A stretch of DNA of 64,000 nucleotides, from positions 27,904,499-27,968,498 of the forward strand of contig NC_135505.1 of assembly GCF_052857255.1 (NCBI RefSeq), in the 5' to 3' direction. Positions 43,150 through 54,396 of this stretch are shown one piece after another. The notes under the pieces were generated by a model, which was not told the DNA's origin, did not search any database, and saw only the letters and a program-made list of their open reading frames with translations. The stretch's first letter is position 1; every line of letters starts with the position of its first letter. This DNA is from Amblyomma americanum (Eukaryota > Arthropoda > Arachnida > Ixodida > Ixodidae). The position numbers and the translations under genes are program-made.

Positions 43150-44213
43150 GTCAGGATCTGTAGCGCTTGTCGCATGGCGGTTCGTGGTCCGGACACCTAG
43201 GAGTTAAGAAGACTAAGGACCGTCTCTTGCAAGAGTGTTATTGGCAGGTTCCACTTACAGAAGAGGCTAGTAGGTATGCGGCGTTCATTTCACCAATGGG
43301 AACATTCCATCCTAAAGTTTTGAGTTTTGGTTTGAAGAACGCGCCATACTGCTTTTCAAGCCTCATGGACAAAGTGTTGCGGGGACAGGAAGAATTCGCT
43401 TTACCGTATTTAGACGACGTAGCGATATTCTCCGCATCCTGGTCTGAGCATATGGCACACTTGCGGGCAGTGCTAACCCACCTGCGCGAAGCGGGCTTGA
43501 CAGTCAAGGCTCCCAAGTGCCAATTAGCACAGGCCGAGGTTGTCTACCTCGGTCACGTGATTGGACAGGGTCGTCGCCGCCCCTCTGAAATAAAGGTGGC
43601 CGCTGTGCGAGACTTCCCGCAACCGCGCACGAAGACCGATATTCGGTCGTTCTTAGGTGTCGCCGGCTACTATCAGAGGTACATCCCCAGGTACTCCGAT
43701 ATCGCGGCTCCCCTGACGGATGCTCTAAGAAAAACAGAGCCCCAAACAGTCGTCTGGGGCGAGACAAAGGAAAGAGCATTTAGCGCCCTAAAGAGCGCCC
43801 TAACAAGCCAGCCTGTGCTACGATCGCCAGACTACACAAAAGGGTTCGTTGTTCAGTGCGATGCTAGTGAGCGAGGCATGGGCGTTGTACTGTGCCAACG
43901 GGAAAATGGAGAAGTGGAACACCCCGTCCTGTATGCTAGTTGTAAGCTGACCTGTCGTGAGCAGGCGTACAGCGCCACCGAGAAAGAGTGTGCGTGTCTC
44001 GTGTGGGCCGTTCAGAAATTGTCATGCTACCTAGCCGGCTCGAGGTTTATCATTGAGACGGATCACTGCCCTCTCCAATGGCTGCAGACCATCTCTCCCA
44101 AAAATGGCCGCCTCCTGCGCTGGAGCCTCGCTTTGCAACAATATTCCTTTGAGGTGCGTTACAAAAAGGGGAGTCTCAACGGTAACGCCGATGGCTTAAG
44201 TCGAGGCCCCTAA
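43150..44213 (+). pseudogene. Chimeric pol: integrase finger fused to RT/RNase H
   Basis: The frame starts without a true Met (43167 is TTG). It first encodes SHGGSWSGHLGVKKTKDRLL, the first half of the HHCC zinc finger of a Ty3/Gypsy integrase, which normally follows RNase H. At the YW codons (about 43238-43246) it passes directly into RT: YWQVPLTEEASRYAAF, then FGLKNAPYCFSSLMDK and the YLDD catalytic pair (43407-43418). Then comes GHVIGQGRRRPSEIK, and RNase H with VVQCDASERGMGVVL, SATEKECACLVWA and IETDHCPLQW, ending LSRGP-stop at 44213. The RT lacks its first catalytic Asp, which lies before YWQ. The fusion probably arose by recombination or deletion at a shared Tyr-Trp-coding stretch. It is not functional as RT. 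Confidence 0.88.
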
Positions 44214-44693
44214 CGTAGGAATCCGCCTCAAAGTTGTTTGTTACTGATGTTTTCTTCCTGAGGCAGGATTTTTAACATATTGCTTTTGTTTACTGTTTCA
44301 AAGTGATGACGTGCTTTCTTGTGCAATTTTCCCATTTGTGGACGCGTTCTGAGTGCTGCTTGACTACTGTAAGGAACTAGGCAGTAGTATAAAAGGGGAA
44401 AGAGCCTGGCAGAGCTTAGTGAGGGTTGTCTCGTGCTTGCTGACTGAGCGGTTGCGTTTCGGCGTAGTTCTAACGCTTGCTGGGAACGAGAACAAAAATG
44501 GCAACTCTGCCGAAGTCACTTTGCAGTGTCCTGTGTGAACCTGAACCTGAGAACGAGGCCTTCTCTGTGCGCTGCGCTCAAGCAACGCCGAGGGACGACC
44601 GATTTCGATTACGAGCATCATCGAGCGACATCCCTCCGGACAGCGGATGCAGTCCCCTGACCATCGGGATCTCCTTCTCCCGGCGGGGCGGTC
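44214..44693 (+). other. 3' interior of family B element
   Basis: This lies between the pol stop and the 3' LTR with no pol features. It contains a TATA-like AGTATAAAAGGGG at about 44386-44398 and a short frame from about 44498 (MATLPKSLCSVLCEPEPEN). It could be a remnant of another LTR or an additional small gene of the element. It ends in the C/G-rich tract before the LTR. Confidence 0.45.
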
Positions 44694-45265
44694 TGTTACA
44701 TTTCGCCTACGACGCGCGGTATAGCCGGCGCGGATGCAACGGACGCCGGGGCTTCGTTCAAAGTGGCGGTCATTCTGGCCCGTTTAGCGCTGCCGCAACG
44801 CCTCACCCCAAGCGCGTCCAGGCAGTTTTCAATGTCACGTGTCTTCGTGTGTGCGTGTGTGTGTATGCATGTTGGTGCCCACGCTTGTCAAAGCGCGGCA
44901 GCCGGGGAGAGGAGCTCCCCAACTGGGAGGAGAGGAGGTCTGACCGGCGCCGGCCCAGCGGACGCGTCACGTCACGTCTCAACATGTCCGTGCGTCGCCG
45001 TCTCGTGCGCCTCATCCCGAGCCGTTCCTTCTTGCCCTCGACTCCGAGGGTATAAAGGCAGCTGCCCCGGACGCCAAGAGAGACTTCGATTTCTTCCGTC
45101 GAGTAACGTGGTCGCCCTGACCGGCTGCTCTTTTGCGATGCTAGAATAAACAAGTTGTTCTGTTGGCAGTCGACTCATCCTTTGCCAGGACCTTCGGTTG
45201 TTTCCAGCAGTGCCCCAGACCGCCAGGCCAACGCTACCCTTGGGGCTTGCGACCCATTTGCAACA
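44694..45265 (+). repeat. 3' LTR, family B, complete
   Basis: This 572-bp repeat starts TGTTACATTTCGCC and ends TTTGCAACA. It has a TATA box at about 45050 and AATAAA at about 45144, and is followed by target duplication GTAT. It is the only complete family B LTR in the window and fixes the ends of the other two copies. Confidence 0.93.
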
Positions 45266-46330
45266 GTATTCACTAAGGCCATCGCTAAAAGAGTAAGGAC
45301 AACCTTGCATTGAAATCAACCAAATGATCAGAAAGGTTTTCGTAAAGGATACTCAATAATAGACCATATTCACATCGTCCTACAGGTGATGAAGAAATGA
45401 GCAGAATATAACCATCCTCTATATATAGCCTTCATAGATTACGATAAATCATTCGACTCAGTGGAAACCTCAGCAATCATACAGGCATTGCGTAATCAGG
45501 GTGTAGAAGTGCCTTTTTTTCGAAATACTGGAAGATATGTATAGAAACTGCACAGCTACTATAGTCCTCCATAAAGCCAGCAATAAAATTCCAATAAGGA
45601 AAGGCGTCAGGCAAGGAGACATGATCTCGCCAATTCTATGCACAGCCTGTTTACAGGAGGTATTATGAGGCCTAAATTGGGAACACTTGGGAATAAGATT
45701 AAGTGGAGAATACCTAAATAATCTGCGATTCGCTTATGACGTTGCCTTGTAAAGTCACTCTGGGGTTGAATTGCAAAACATGATCAATGACTTGGGCAGG
45801 CAGAGCAGAACGATGTGTCTAAAAATTAATATGCAGCAAACCAAAGTAATGTTCAACAGTCTTTCTTCAAGGGAGCAGCGGTTTATAACTGATAACGAGG
45901 CTCAGCAAGTGGTTAGAAAATACGTACTTCTGCTTAGGGCAACTAGTGACTGCAGATCCGAATAACGAGAGGGAAATCACTACAAAAACAATAACTGTGC
46001 GGAGCGCATTTGACCGGTTCTCTCAGACCTTGAATGGGTGTTTATGTATATCCCTCTATACAAAAGTAAATAGCAGTAGTATCTTACCGGTAGTCACATA
46101 TGAGGCAACGTGGAGGCTGCCGACAGGAATTCAACTTAAACTGAGAATGCAGCAAGCTATGGCAAGGAAAATGATAGGTATAGCAAACGCGAGTTGATGA
46201 CAGCCTACTAGAAGTCAAGATCAAGAAATGGGCTTGTGCAGGTCATGTAATGCGATGGCAAGATAACAGATGGCAAAATAACTGCCTTGTGTTACAAATT
46301 GATGATAGGGATCGCACCGCACTCTAACGA
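45266..46330 (+). pseudogene. RTE-type LINE: RT remainder, relic
   Basis: This resumes the RTE element: VFTKAIAKRV, then HPLYIAFIDYDKSFDSVETS (about 45410-45470), with the first Asp in a decayed block. KASNKIPIRKGVRQGDMISP, then NNLRFAYDVAL (decayed F-A-D-D box) and QNMINDLGRQSRTMCLKINM follow. Later blocks include LQQAMARKMIGI (about 46145-46185). Stops and frameshifts occur throughout. The catalytic pair reads A-Y-D-V instead of A-D-D-V, so it would be dead even without the insertion. Confidence 0.82.
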
Positions 46331-46725
46331 AAAGGGTTCAGCTTAAGTTAAGGGCAACGCAGTAAGCTATAGAAATAAAAATGATAGGTGTAACGTTAAA
46401 AGACCAGAAGCGGGCGGAGTGGGCCAAAAAACCAATGTGGTTTAATGACATACAGTCTAAATCGAGAGGAAGAAATGGGCTTGGGCAGGGCATGTGATGC
46501 GAAGGCAAGATAACCGCTGGACCTTATGGGTAACGGAGTGGATTGCAGAAGAAGGCAAGCGTAGCAGGGGGTTGCAGAAAAATAGGTGCGCGGATGAGAT
46601 TAAGAAGTTCGTGGGAACACGATTGCCGCAGCTGGCAAAGGACACAGTTAATTGGAGAGACATGAGAAGGCATTTGTCCGGCAGTGGTCGTAGTCAGGCT
46701 GATGATGATGACTATGATGATGACA
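46331..46725 (+). pseudogene. Second RTE C-terminal fragment with GATGAT tail
   Basis: From about 46340 the sequence repeats the end of the element: a MIGV-type block, then WAWAGHVMRRQDNRWTLWVT, EWIAEEGKRSRGLQKN, ADEIKKFVGT and VNWRDMRRHL. It ends in a simple tail of GATGAT/TATGATGATGA units (about 46698-46722), the usual 3' tail type of RTE elements. The same blocks already occur at about 46220-46280, so a duplication or second insertion is present. Confidence 0.75.
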
Positions 46726-46726
46726 C

Positions 46727-46962
46727 CTCCGCGGTGGCTCGCTGGTTATGGTGCTCGGCTGCTGACTCGAAAGACGCGGATTCGATCCCGGCCGCGGCAG
46801 TCGAATTTCGATGGAGGAGAAATTCCAGAGGCCCGTGTGCTGTGCGATGTCAGTGCCCGATAAAGAACCCCAGGTGGTCGAAATTTCCGGAGCCCTCCAC
46901 TGCGGCGTCTCTCATAGCCTGAGTCGCTTTCGGCCGTTAAACCCCATAAAACCAACGATGAT
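46727..46962 (+). mobile_element. tRNA-derived SINE (CATAAAACCA-ending type)
   Basis: The head has an A box GTGGCTCGCTGG (46734-46745) and a B box GGATTCGATCCC (46778-46789), a degenerate tRNA. The middle carries the tick SINE block CCCGTGTGCTGTGCGATGTC. The 3' end is GGCCGTTAAACCCCATAAAA, different from the SINEs at 15376 and 57750. It is inserted right at the simple tail of the RTE element. Confidence 0.88.
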
Positions 46963-47690
46963 GTTCATCACAGTCTTGCGCTGTGCATTGCAGAACGTCG
47001 CCTTGATCAGCTCAGTCTGCTCCGTCCGGCGGCACTGCCCGCTCATCGTCGTCTTCTATATGGCACAAATGACGTGCTTTCGCATTGATTCCAATGTAGT
47101 AAATCTGATCTGTAACTTCCAAAATTTTAAAATTTCGCCCGGCTCACCCCCCGAAATTTTACCTTAGTTGAAATGGACCATAATCGATGTTAAACCATAA
47201 TTGAGCGTGCTCGACACGACAGCGACCTCGAAACTTTGCCCGGGCCGCTGTCAAAACCCTATTGCTGGACCTTTCGGTATAACTGTGCTTAAACACTGTC
47301 TAACTTTTTAAGTTTCAGCTTGACATCCCGAAACTGTAACTACACTACAATGCAAGGACATCAGTAAAGAAAGAGCTTCATTCTTTCCTGACTGTTTCAG
47401 ATATCTGATTAAGGAAAATTCCAGACAAGAAGCATATCGTTCAAGTTTCCCTGCCTGAAACGCGCGTGTCATGCAAAGAAATTTCTTTTACGCTACCTTC
47501 ACGAGCCGGAGCAGCAAATTCTGATGTCTTTTTAGGCCGGAGGGCTCCTTCTACGAAAGCTTTTTTTTCTTTTTCATTTGACGAAGTTGGACAGAAGTCT
47601 TCGGTTCCAGGAAAGCGGGTCTCGGGGCGAAGTTCCATGTTTCTCTCTAAAGCGGGGACTAGCCTCTCCTTTCGCAGCTCTGTGCAGTAA
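46963..47690. other. Non-coding stretch
   Basis: No gene is seen and frames are short. It may be repeat-derived, but no family is recognised. Confidence 0.45.
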
Positions 47691-47699
47691 TGATCCTCT

Positions 47700-47915
47700 C
47701 GACCAAGGACGCAGAAGAATCATTAAGAATACAAACCAACAATTTTCATATCACCAAATCACTACACACCTGGTAGCCAGGATTTTACGGGCCAGAATGT
47801 CGGCACTGTGGAGAAATTGCGGACCTCTTCCACATGCTATGATGGGCCTTCCAGGAAAACGAAGTTATATCCCCCCTTTCTAACGAGTGGGAGAAATTCT
47901 CTAGGCAAGGGTGCG
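47700..47915 (+). pseudogene. LINE C-terminal finger relic
   Basis: One frame reads YGPECRHCGEIADLFHML, a stop, then WAFQENEVISPLSNEWEKFS. This is the C-x2-C...H C-terminal finger region found at the end of RNase H-bearing tick LINEs. It is cut on the left and carries a stop in the finger. Confidence 0.6.
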
Positions 47916-49680
47916 CATGCGGTGTATGCGCACCTTTCAGAAGGCAATGTGAAACACGGCAAGTGAGGAACAGTAGCTGTCAGTTCTGCGAGTGCTATCT
48001 TTTAACACCGTCAGTGTCAAACGGAACAGAACTTGCATGCATGAATCCGTTCTTGTCTCGAATATCTCCATCTGCTGTCCGTGACGAGGACACTTTGAGT
48101 CGTTTAAGATATACACGCGTCTCTCATTACTACACTGCACATTCATTTCACGACTCTCGTGTGGCAGTGCCAACTTTTCGATATTGCACCAAAATATGGC
48201 AACTTTCGCCGAGATAAGACAGGAAATAACAGCTTAGACCTCAAATCAGGGCAGGTTTCGCATATTGCCATCCAAGCAATTGACAGTAGTAGATAGGGTG
48301 CACTTCAAAGATAGCTGCCAACAGGGGCGTTTCTTTAAGCAGCGCTATCCGAATAAACCGACGAGTTCTGCTGCTCTCAAGTTTGCTCACCTTGCCCTAA
48401 TTTTCAGTGCACCTGAATCCCGGGTCGTAAAGGAACATGAAGCATTTTCTTATCGAATGCTGCTCTTTAGAGATAACTTTTGTACAGTGCACTCATGTTA
48501 GCCACCCCCTTTAATGAGAAATCTTCATGGTTTTTTTTAGTCAGGAAACACTGCCCGAATCATGTGCAAAATAAACAACTAATGTGTTCAGGCATCGCCC
48601 GCCATCTTTAGTACCTGCAATGCGATTTTCAGAGTAGATGTACAGTACATTCAGACGCCTTTTACAGTAAACAGCAAGTGAGCGTAGTTCATCGCCAAAA
48701 ATAACGGCATAAATGTGGTGGCGGTTGTTTTGCACTAATGATTAGGTAGACTCCCTTGAGATCAATTATACTGATAGACCTTTCTGTTTCATCTGGGCGT
48801 TTCTATTCATTTTATTTATTTCTTCTAGCATGGTTGAAAGTATCACAAGGCGTAATAGCATGCCAGGCTGTGTGGACGTCATTTGCTTTCCACTGGAATG
48901 ATTTGTGCGGAACCTTCATGTGAAGACGTTGTCATACATAGAGATCAAGCGTTTGCATCCAGCCCATTGCAGTCACATATATGCTCTGCAACAAAAACAC
49001 GCATGCATATAGATACTGCAGAACGCACGGGAATACAACGTGTCGAACACCTTAAGAACGTGATTGTTTAGTTATAGCAGTCATTTTGCTGCATATTTTT
49101 TTTATTTTGCGCTTAACTCGAGGCAATGGAGATACCCTTCAAGGGGGAATGATGCCGCGGCCAGAAAGCAGTCTCGCCATGCTTTGATATACATAGCATG
49201 CAACGACCTCATAGCAGTCATCCCTTTCGTGAAGAAGTCGACAGGGAGAACCCGCGACTTTTGAATAGAACGCTTCTCGTCCGTTGCCCCGCCCTGGACG
49301 CCGGAGGCTCTCTGCGTGATGACGTAAAGTGCAAGTCACATATTGCCTCGTCGCCAGCAGACGCAAGGAAGTGAAAGCGCGATATATGCTTGGAGAAATC
49401 ACACAATGTAAAGGTTTTGCAAGATTACATGGACCTTAGTGCGGACTAATCGTGCAGAGTGTCGGGTTTACGTCAAAGCTACATAGCTGCTTTATTTTGC
49501 TTAACTTTCATATGATTCCACTAACTTTTACTAGACCTACCGGTTCAAGCTGAAGATCTCCTTCATAGACGGAACTCCACTCCTATATGATGCAAGATCT
49601 CGGGCGCAACCGGTTCTCTGTGGCTTCCTCGGACACCGCCGCTCGACCTAGATCATCACGCGCCGCTAACTCCCGTTGAC
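47916..49680. other. Non-coding stretch
   Basis: No gene or clear repeat is seen. Short frames around 47963-48217 and 48265-48501 have no family features. Confidence 0.45.
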
Positions 49681-49695
49681 TCCGCTTGCGTGTCT

Positions 49696-49768
49696 GGGGG
49701 TGTAGCTCAGATGGTAGAGCGCTCGCTTAGCATGCGAGAGGTACTGATATCGATACCCAGCACCTCCA
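49696..49768 (+). tRNA. tRNA-Ala (anticodon AGC)
   Basis: This 73-nt cloverleaf has acceptor stem GGGGGTG/CACCTCC plus A73, D stem GCTC/GAGC with loop AGATGGTA, and anticodon stem CTCGC/GCGAG around TTAGCAT (anticodon AGC). The variable loop is AGGTA and the T arm CTGAT-ATCGATA-CCCAG. The gene lacks an intron. The A box TAGCTCAGATGG is intact and a T run for Pol III termination starts at about 49775. The third acceptor pair is G-U. Two of the five T-stem pairs are mismatched (A-C and U-C), where the usual sequence would be GGG/CCC. It may be a weakened copy or a pseudogene. Confidence 0.92.
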
Positions 49769-49789
49769 AGAATTCTTTTTTGCCATTCT

Positions 49790-51381
49790 CATTGTACCGC
49801 ATTGCTGAAAAACACCGTCCAGCACATGACGTGACAGGCATGGGTACGCCCAAGAAAGTAAGGATTGCAGCAACCTTGGTCACACTTCGTAGTCTGCATG
49901 TCTGTTTATTGGTCCCATCTAAAAATATACCGTTTAGATATGGTCCATTCTTCGTAAGCTAAGCTATGAAAAAGGTTCCCTAGACACAAACTCCATGCTT
50001 TTTCGTTTTTTTATTTTTACAGAGTACAGTTATCTATGCACAATAAAATTCTGTGGCGCCCTCAACAATAATGACCGAGAAGCCGTCGCAGCAGATCATT
50101 AATCAACCGGCGTAGCGGGGAGGATTTATTCCCGTTTGTGTACGTGCGTCAGAACTGGCGAGAGAAAAGGGCTGCTCATGCAAATCAGCAAATCAGAAAA
50201 TGGAAGCGCAGCATTCTCCACTTCGGATAACCGTCAATTATTCACTAAAATCACTGATACCACTTTGTGCATTTGAAGTGCAACGACACGAGCAGTCCGA
50301 GAAGTATTGGTTTCCTTCATCAAACTTTCCATTTCGTAAGTTGGGCGCTTCCACGTAAGAGCAAACAAAGGGTGGCTCGTCAGCTATTAAGTTTATTTGA
50401 AATTTTTATATATTGTTGCCTAATCACTGGAAAGAAGCGATGCGCAATTGGCTTTGCCCATAAAGTTTTTTCCGAAGCACGCGAAATTTTTAATGGCGGA
50501 AATATAGAGTTCCGCTCTTAAGTGTTCTGCTGTTTTGGCCAAATTTGGTTATGATATACATAAAATATAATAATTTTAGGTACCTAAAAATTGTTCGAGT
50601 AAATATGAGGATGTTTTAATTTGTGCTACGTTAATTTTGTCCGTCTGCAAGATTTATGTTTTTATAAAATGGGTCAAAATAAGCCCAAAGAACGCTACTG
50701 TATCTAGTTTTCAGGTCGTTACATCAAAAACTGTCTATAGCATAGATGCAGTAATTATGCGTTACCATCTCTTCAAATATATCTATCAAACTGCTGAAGC
50801 TGATATTTATATGTCCTTTCGACAAAGGTATATATTATCACGCTAACTTCAAGAAAACAGAACAATGAAAACCTCTTAGGACCATTAAAAAAAACCGCTT
50901 TTGTATTTTTAAACTTTATCCACCTATTCTCCTTTATATCAAATTTCACAGTCAGTAAAAGTATGCTGTATAATTTTGTTCGTCCAGTAGATAAGATCCA
51001 TACAATGGAACCCTTCATCAACGACTGGCAAATGATGTATATTTGACTTTGTTCTTGCTTGCTACGTCTATAGAATGCCGAAATGATTGCAACTCAGTTT
51101 CTGAGCAAAGATCTGGAGTAGCGAACAGGTGTCGGAGGCACCGAGGGCGTCAATGTCGAGACGATTTGGGCTCCAGCGGCCATGAGAGCGGGGCTACTGT
51201 GCATACGGCCGCGAACCCCGGACACTCGCTTTACAAGGCAACGCTTTCAGAGTTCGTTTTCGCGTCCTTAGGGAGGTACTTACGTGAAGCAGAGGAAACC
51301 AGCAGAAACTGGTCCTTTGTCCCCAGAGATGGTCGCGGCGGATGGTGAAAATGCATGCTCTCCCGCTGCTGCGGCGGCCGC
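49790..51381. other. Non-coding, AT-rich stretch
   Basis: No gene is recognised. The part at 50520-51030 is strongly AT-rich. Confidence 0.5.
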
Positions 51382-52418
51382 TGTCACCACTTCGCGCACT
51401 TTAGCGTGCACTTCCAGGCGCCCTTAGAGCGTGTGGGGGTAGCGGTCTCTGTCATAAAGGAGATGTCCTCGACTCAGCGTGGCAGGCTCAGCCTGAGACC
51501 AGCTACCAAGTGACAAGGAGGGTAGTCGTTTGGTGCCCAGCTTTCGCCGGTCGCAAGCCAGAGAACGGGCCGGAGCCAATGGTCCACAAACGAAACAAAG
51601 TTTATGCAGCAAAGAGACGATACAGAGTATTTTCACAATCACTAGCACGAGCTCATACAAAGTGATTTACAAGTACAACGCAACTCGTTCAAAGTAACAC
51701 TTGAGAGGGAATGCAATACATCAAAAGTTTTGCCCCTAAATTGCACTGAGACAGGAGAGACAAGCAGACAAAACACCATTTGTTCACCGGGAACTGCGAC
51801 AGTTCGACGACCTGAGGAACACGACGGAACCGTCCCGCAAGCTGGCGCACGTTGCCTCGCTGGTCCGTGGCTGGTCGAGTGGTGTCCCTGGAGTCGAGCG
51901 GGCGCGCTTCTCTGAAGCATGAATGCCTGCTCGGGCTGAGAGACAGCGGTCAACGCCCTTCATTTGTAGGCGCGCTTCGCGTCTGTTCTTTCTTCACACC
52001 AAGACAAGGGCTCACATACACGCAGTGTCAACTGCACAACTTCCTTCTCACGCTCGCGCCGGGCGCTTCCTTGATCAGGCGCTGAGACCGGATTTGAGAA
52101 CCTTCCAGCTCCTTCTGGCGATGCGCCGCCGTCGGTGCGCGAGCGAAGGGGAGAAGACATCACTTAGCACGCTCAAGGCTACGCCCTCTCCGTCGACAAT
52201 GAGTAGAAATTACTCAGACCTCGCACAATCGACGACGCGTGCCGGAATGTTTTCTTTGGCGCCGCGCCGGAGAGCAAAAATGGAAAGGGCAGCAGCACGC
52301 GCAAGGGTAGACTCTCTCCGGAGGTTCCTTCTCTGTTCTAGATTTCTTTACGGTGCGCGCGGGCGAGTTTCCTGCCGCGCTGCGCCGGTTTTCCGAATAT
52401 GCGCCGAATTTTTTGACA
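51382..52418 (-). repeat. LTR, family D (3' LTR of a minus-strand element)
   Basis: Read on minus it starts TGTCAAAAAATTCGG (52418) and ends GTGGTGACA (51382), with TGTCA/TGACA inverted ends. A purine tract, CTTCAAGGAAGGGGCAA, lies directly before it (52419-52435 on minus), so it is a 3' LTR. Most of it matches 22802-23880. The TATA box of that copy is here changed to CTACAAA (about 51966-51972). Confidence 0.82.
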
Positions 52419-54396
52419 TTGCCCCTTCCTTGAAGCATATTGGCCAACAATATTCACAAACCAAAAAATTCGAGCCCACATGCTTGCGCTCACAAGCTCG
52501 AACGACAGATACCACCTATATACATCAATACAGTGATGTGTCCACATACATAACACTTGCCAATAACCACAACGCACTTCAATACACGCCGCAACTCGGC
52601 AATACGTTAACACAACATTCCCAACAGGCTGCACACAAATACAACTTATGCTTGGGCCTATATATCCACATTCGGTTTATACAGTCGGCTCTGAACACGA
52701 CTGTTTCTCGCAAGCTTTCGGTCGCGCTTTTGATTTTGTTTAGCACACTATTCTGTCCTTTCCTCCTGTCGCGAGCTCTGTTCTTCCTCTTTCTACTCAG
52801 ACTTCTCTTCCGAACACGGTTTTGGCTCCGCTTCCTACTCGTTCTCCTGTCGGATTTCACTCATCGACTCTGACCCTTTCCTCTTTTCCTGTCGCTAGCG
52901 CGTCTCTTGAGCAAAAATTTAACTTCAGTTCGCTCATGACGGGTCGACTTCTTGTGCGTTTCTTCTCGGCGTGCGCTCTTCTGTTTGCGCGTGCGCGTCC
53001 AGACTGGGACTTACTTGAAGCTGGGCTGTTTCGTGTCAGCCTCTTTCTCACTTTGCTGCGATGTTCGTGCAGCTCGCTTGCACCGGACGCAGCTGTCTTC
53101 AGCTTGGTTCCCTTTCGTTCCAAATTGATCCTGAACTTTCTCCAGGGCCTGTCCTCTTCGATTCCACCTGTATCGGCGATGTCTGACTCGCGTCTTGTTC
53201 GTTTCACTGTCTTCTTTACTCTTCTTTGGGAAAACCCCGGTTCCTTTCCACATGCATCATGCGAGATGTGGTCCGGCGATGAACCCAATAGTTTGGTCCC
53301 CTGCTCCTTTTTGTGAACTGTACTTTCTATTTCTTCCGGTGTCCTCTTTATTTTCTTCTACCTGACCACTGCTCGCGCGCAGTGCACTTAGCGCGGCTAA
53401 GGAGTCATTAGAGACTCATTTTCCTCCCCTCTCAATCCTTCCTCCTGAGTTCCTCTCTTGGGCTCGTCACTTTCAGTGCACTCGTGCTTCATTTCTTGCA
53501 CTGCACTTTCGCCTGCCTCATCGGGAAAGATCTCGCTCCTCGAGGGTGCACTAGGAACTGGTTCCGGTTTCTCACTTGTGGTGCTCTGAGCAGCTACAGT
53601 GACGTCGGAGCTTTCGCAGTATTTGGCATTTCACCATTTTGTCTCACGGTCACTGCTGCAACTGTCAAGCGTGCGGCACTGTAATTCGTCGATGGAGCTC
53701 CAACTTCTTTCGTCGTCTTGAGGCGACTTCCTTAAGGTCCACTCTGACTGAAGCGTAAGGTTAGCCTTCTTCTGAGTGCCTACTACCTCTGTAGTAGCTG
53801 CACTCTCTGTAATCTCAATTTAAGGAACGTTCTTCCACAACCAGGTTCTAAACTGTGGAGCTGGCAACAACCTCTTCTGATGTAGCCAACAAATCAGACT
53901 CCTTAGTCTTCCAACCGGCCTCTCCGGGGACACGCTCCACTGGATCCCTGACGTTGTTCAAACGCCGAACCTCAGCAAGCTTCCTCGCAAGGATTGCATA
54001 CTCTCTTTTAAATTCTCTTTTTCGCTCAAAGGCGAACTTCGCTGCTTCTTCTCATCTTCTCCGCCATTCTCTCTCTCGCTCCAAAGAGAACTTCTCTCCC
54101 TCGTCTCGAACCTCTCTCCATTTCTGGTCCACCCACTGAACAAGTTCCGTGCCCTCCAGGACCTTCTGAGGGCCTAGCTCGGCTATCTCCTTGATATTCA
54201 TTCCCAGCCTGAACTCTTCAAATGCAGTACATAACGTCTGCTCGATGAACCACCTCTATCCGCTTCAGCACGGCTTCTCACGGTATTGCTCTGTTGTTAA
54301 ACAATCGTTTACGATCTCTGCGTAAACTCTTTCCGTCTCTTTCTCCGTTCTCAGAGCTTACAAAGCCCCAAACGTCCTATCGCAGACGCCAGAATA
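52419..54396 (-). pseudogene. gag-like interior of a family D LTR element
   Basis: Next to the inner border at 54396 (minus) a candidate primer site reads TGGCGTCTGCGATAGG. The coding-like part then gives MNIKEIAELGPQKVLEG, TELVQWVDQKWREV (about 54200-54110) and RDEGEKFSLERERE, and further on REYAILARKLAEVRRLNNVR (about 54020-53950). These are charged, coiled-coil-rich sequences typical of gag N-terminal halves. Later frames (53288-52857 and 52860-52579) are Arg/Lys/Ser-rich. Frequent stops and frame changes show decay. No protease, RT or integrase is present. The polypurine tract and LTR follow at once, so pol has been deleted or this is a gag-only derivative. Confidence 0.55.

Larger units (their letters stand above)
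42617..45265 (+). mobile_element. Deleted LTR element (family B) inside an RTE LINE
   Basis: The 5' LTR (42617-43149) and 3' LTR (44694-45265) flank a 1.5-kb interior holding one chimeric pol frame. GTAT precedes the first LTR (42613-42616) and follows the second (45266-45269), a 4-bp target duplication. Removing the element and one GTAT restores the RTE reading frame across the junction. gag, protease and most of integrase are absent. The 5' LTR also lacks its last 27 bases or so, so a deletion runs from the LTR end into pol. A C/G-rich purine-type tract (about 44679-44693) precedes the 3' LTR. Confidence 0.9.

Noticed and set aside
44477..45055. 192-codon frame across the LTR start
   Set aside because: It crosses from the element interior into the LTR, and most of it is LTR sequence shared with two other copies.
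51923..52873. 316-codon plus-strand frame across the LTR
   Set aside because: It runs antisense through an LTR and into gag-like sequence. No protein family is seen and the minus reading explains the region better.
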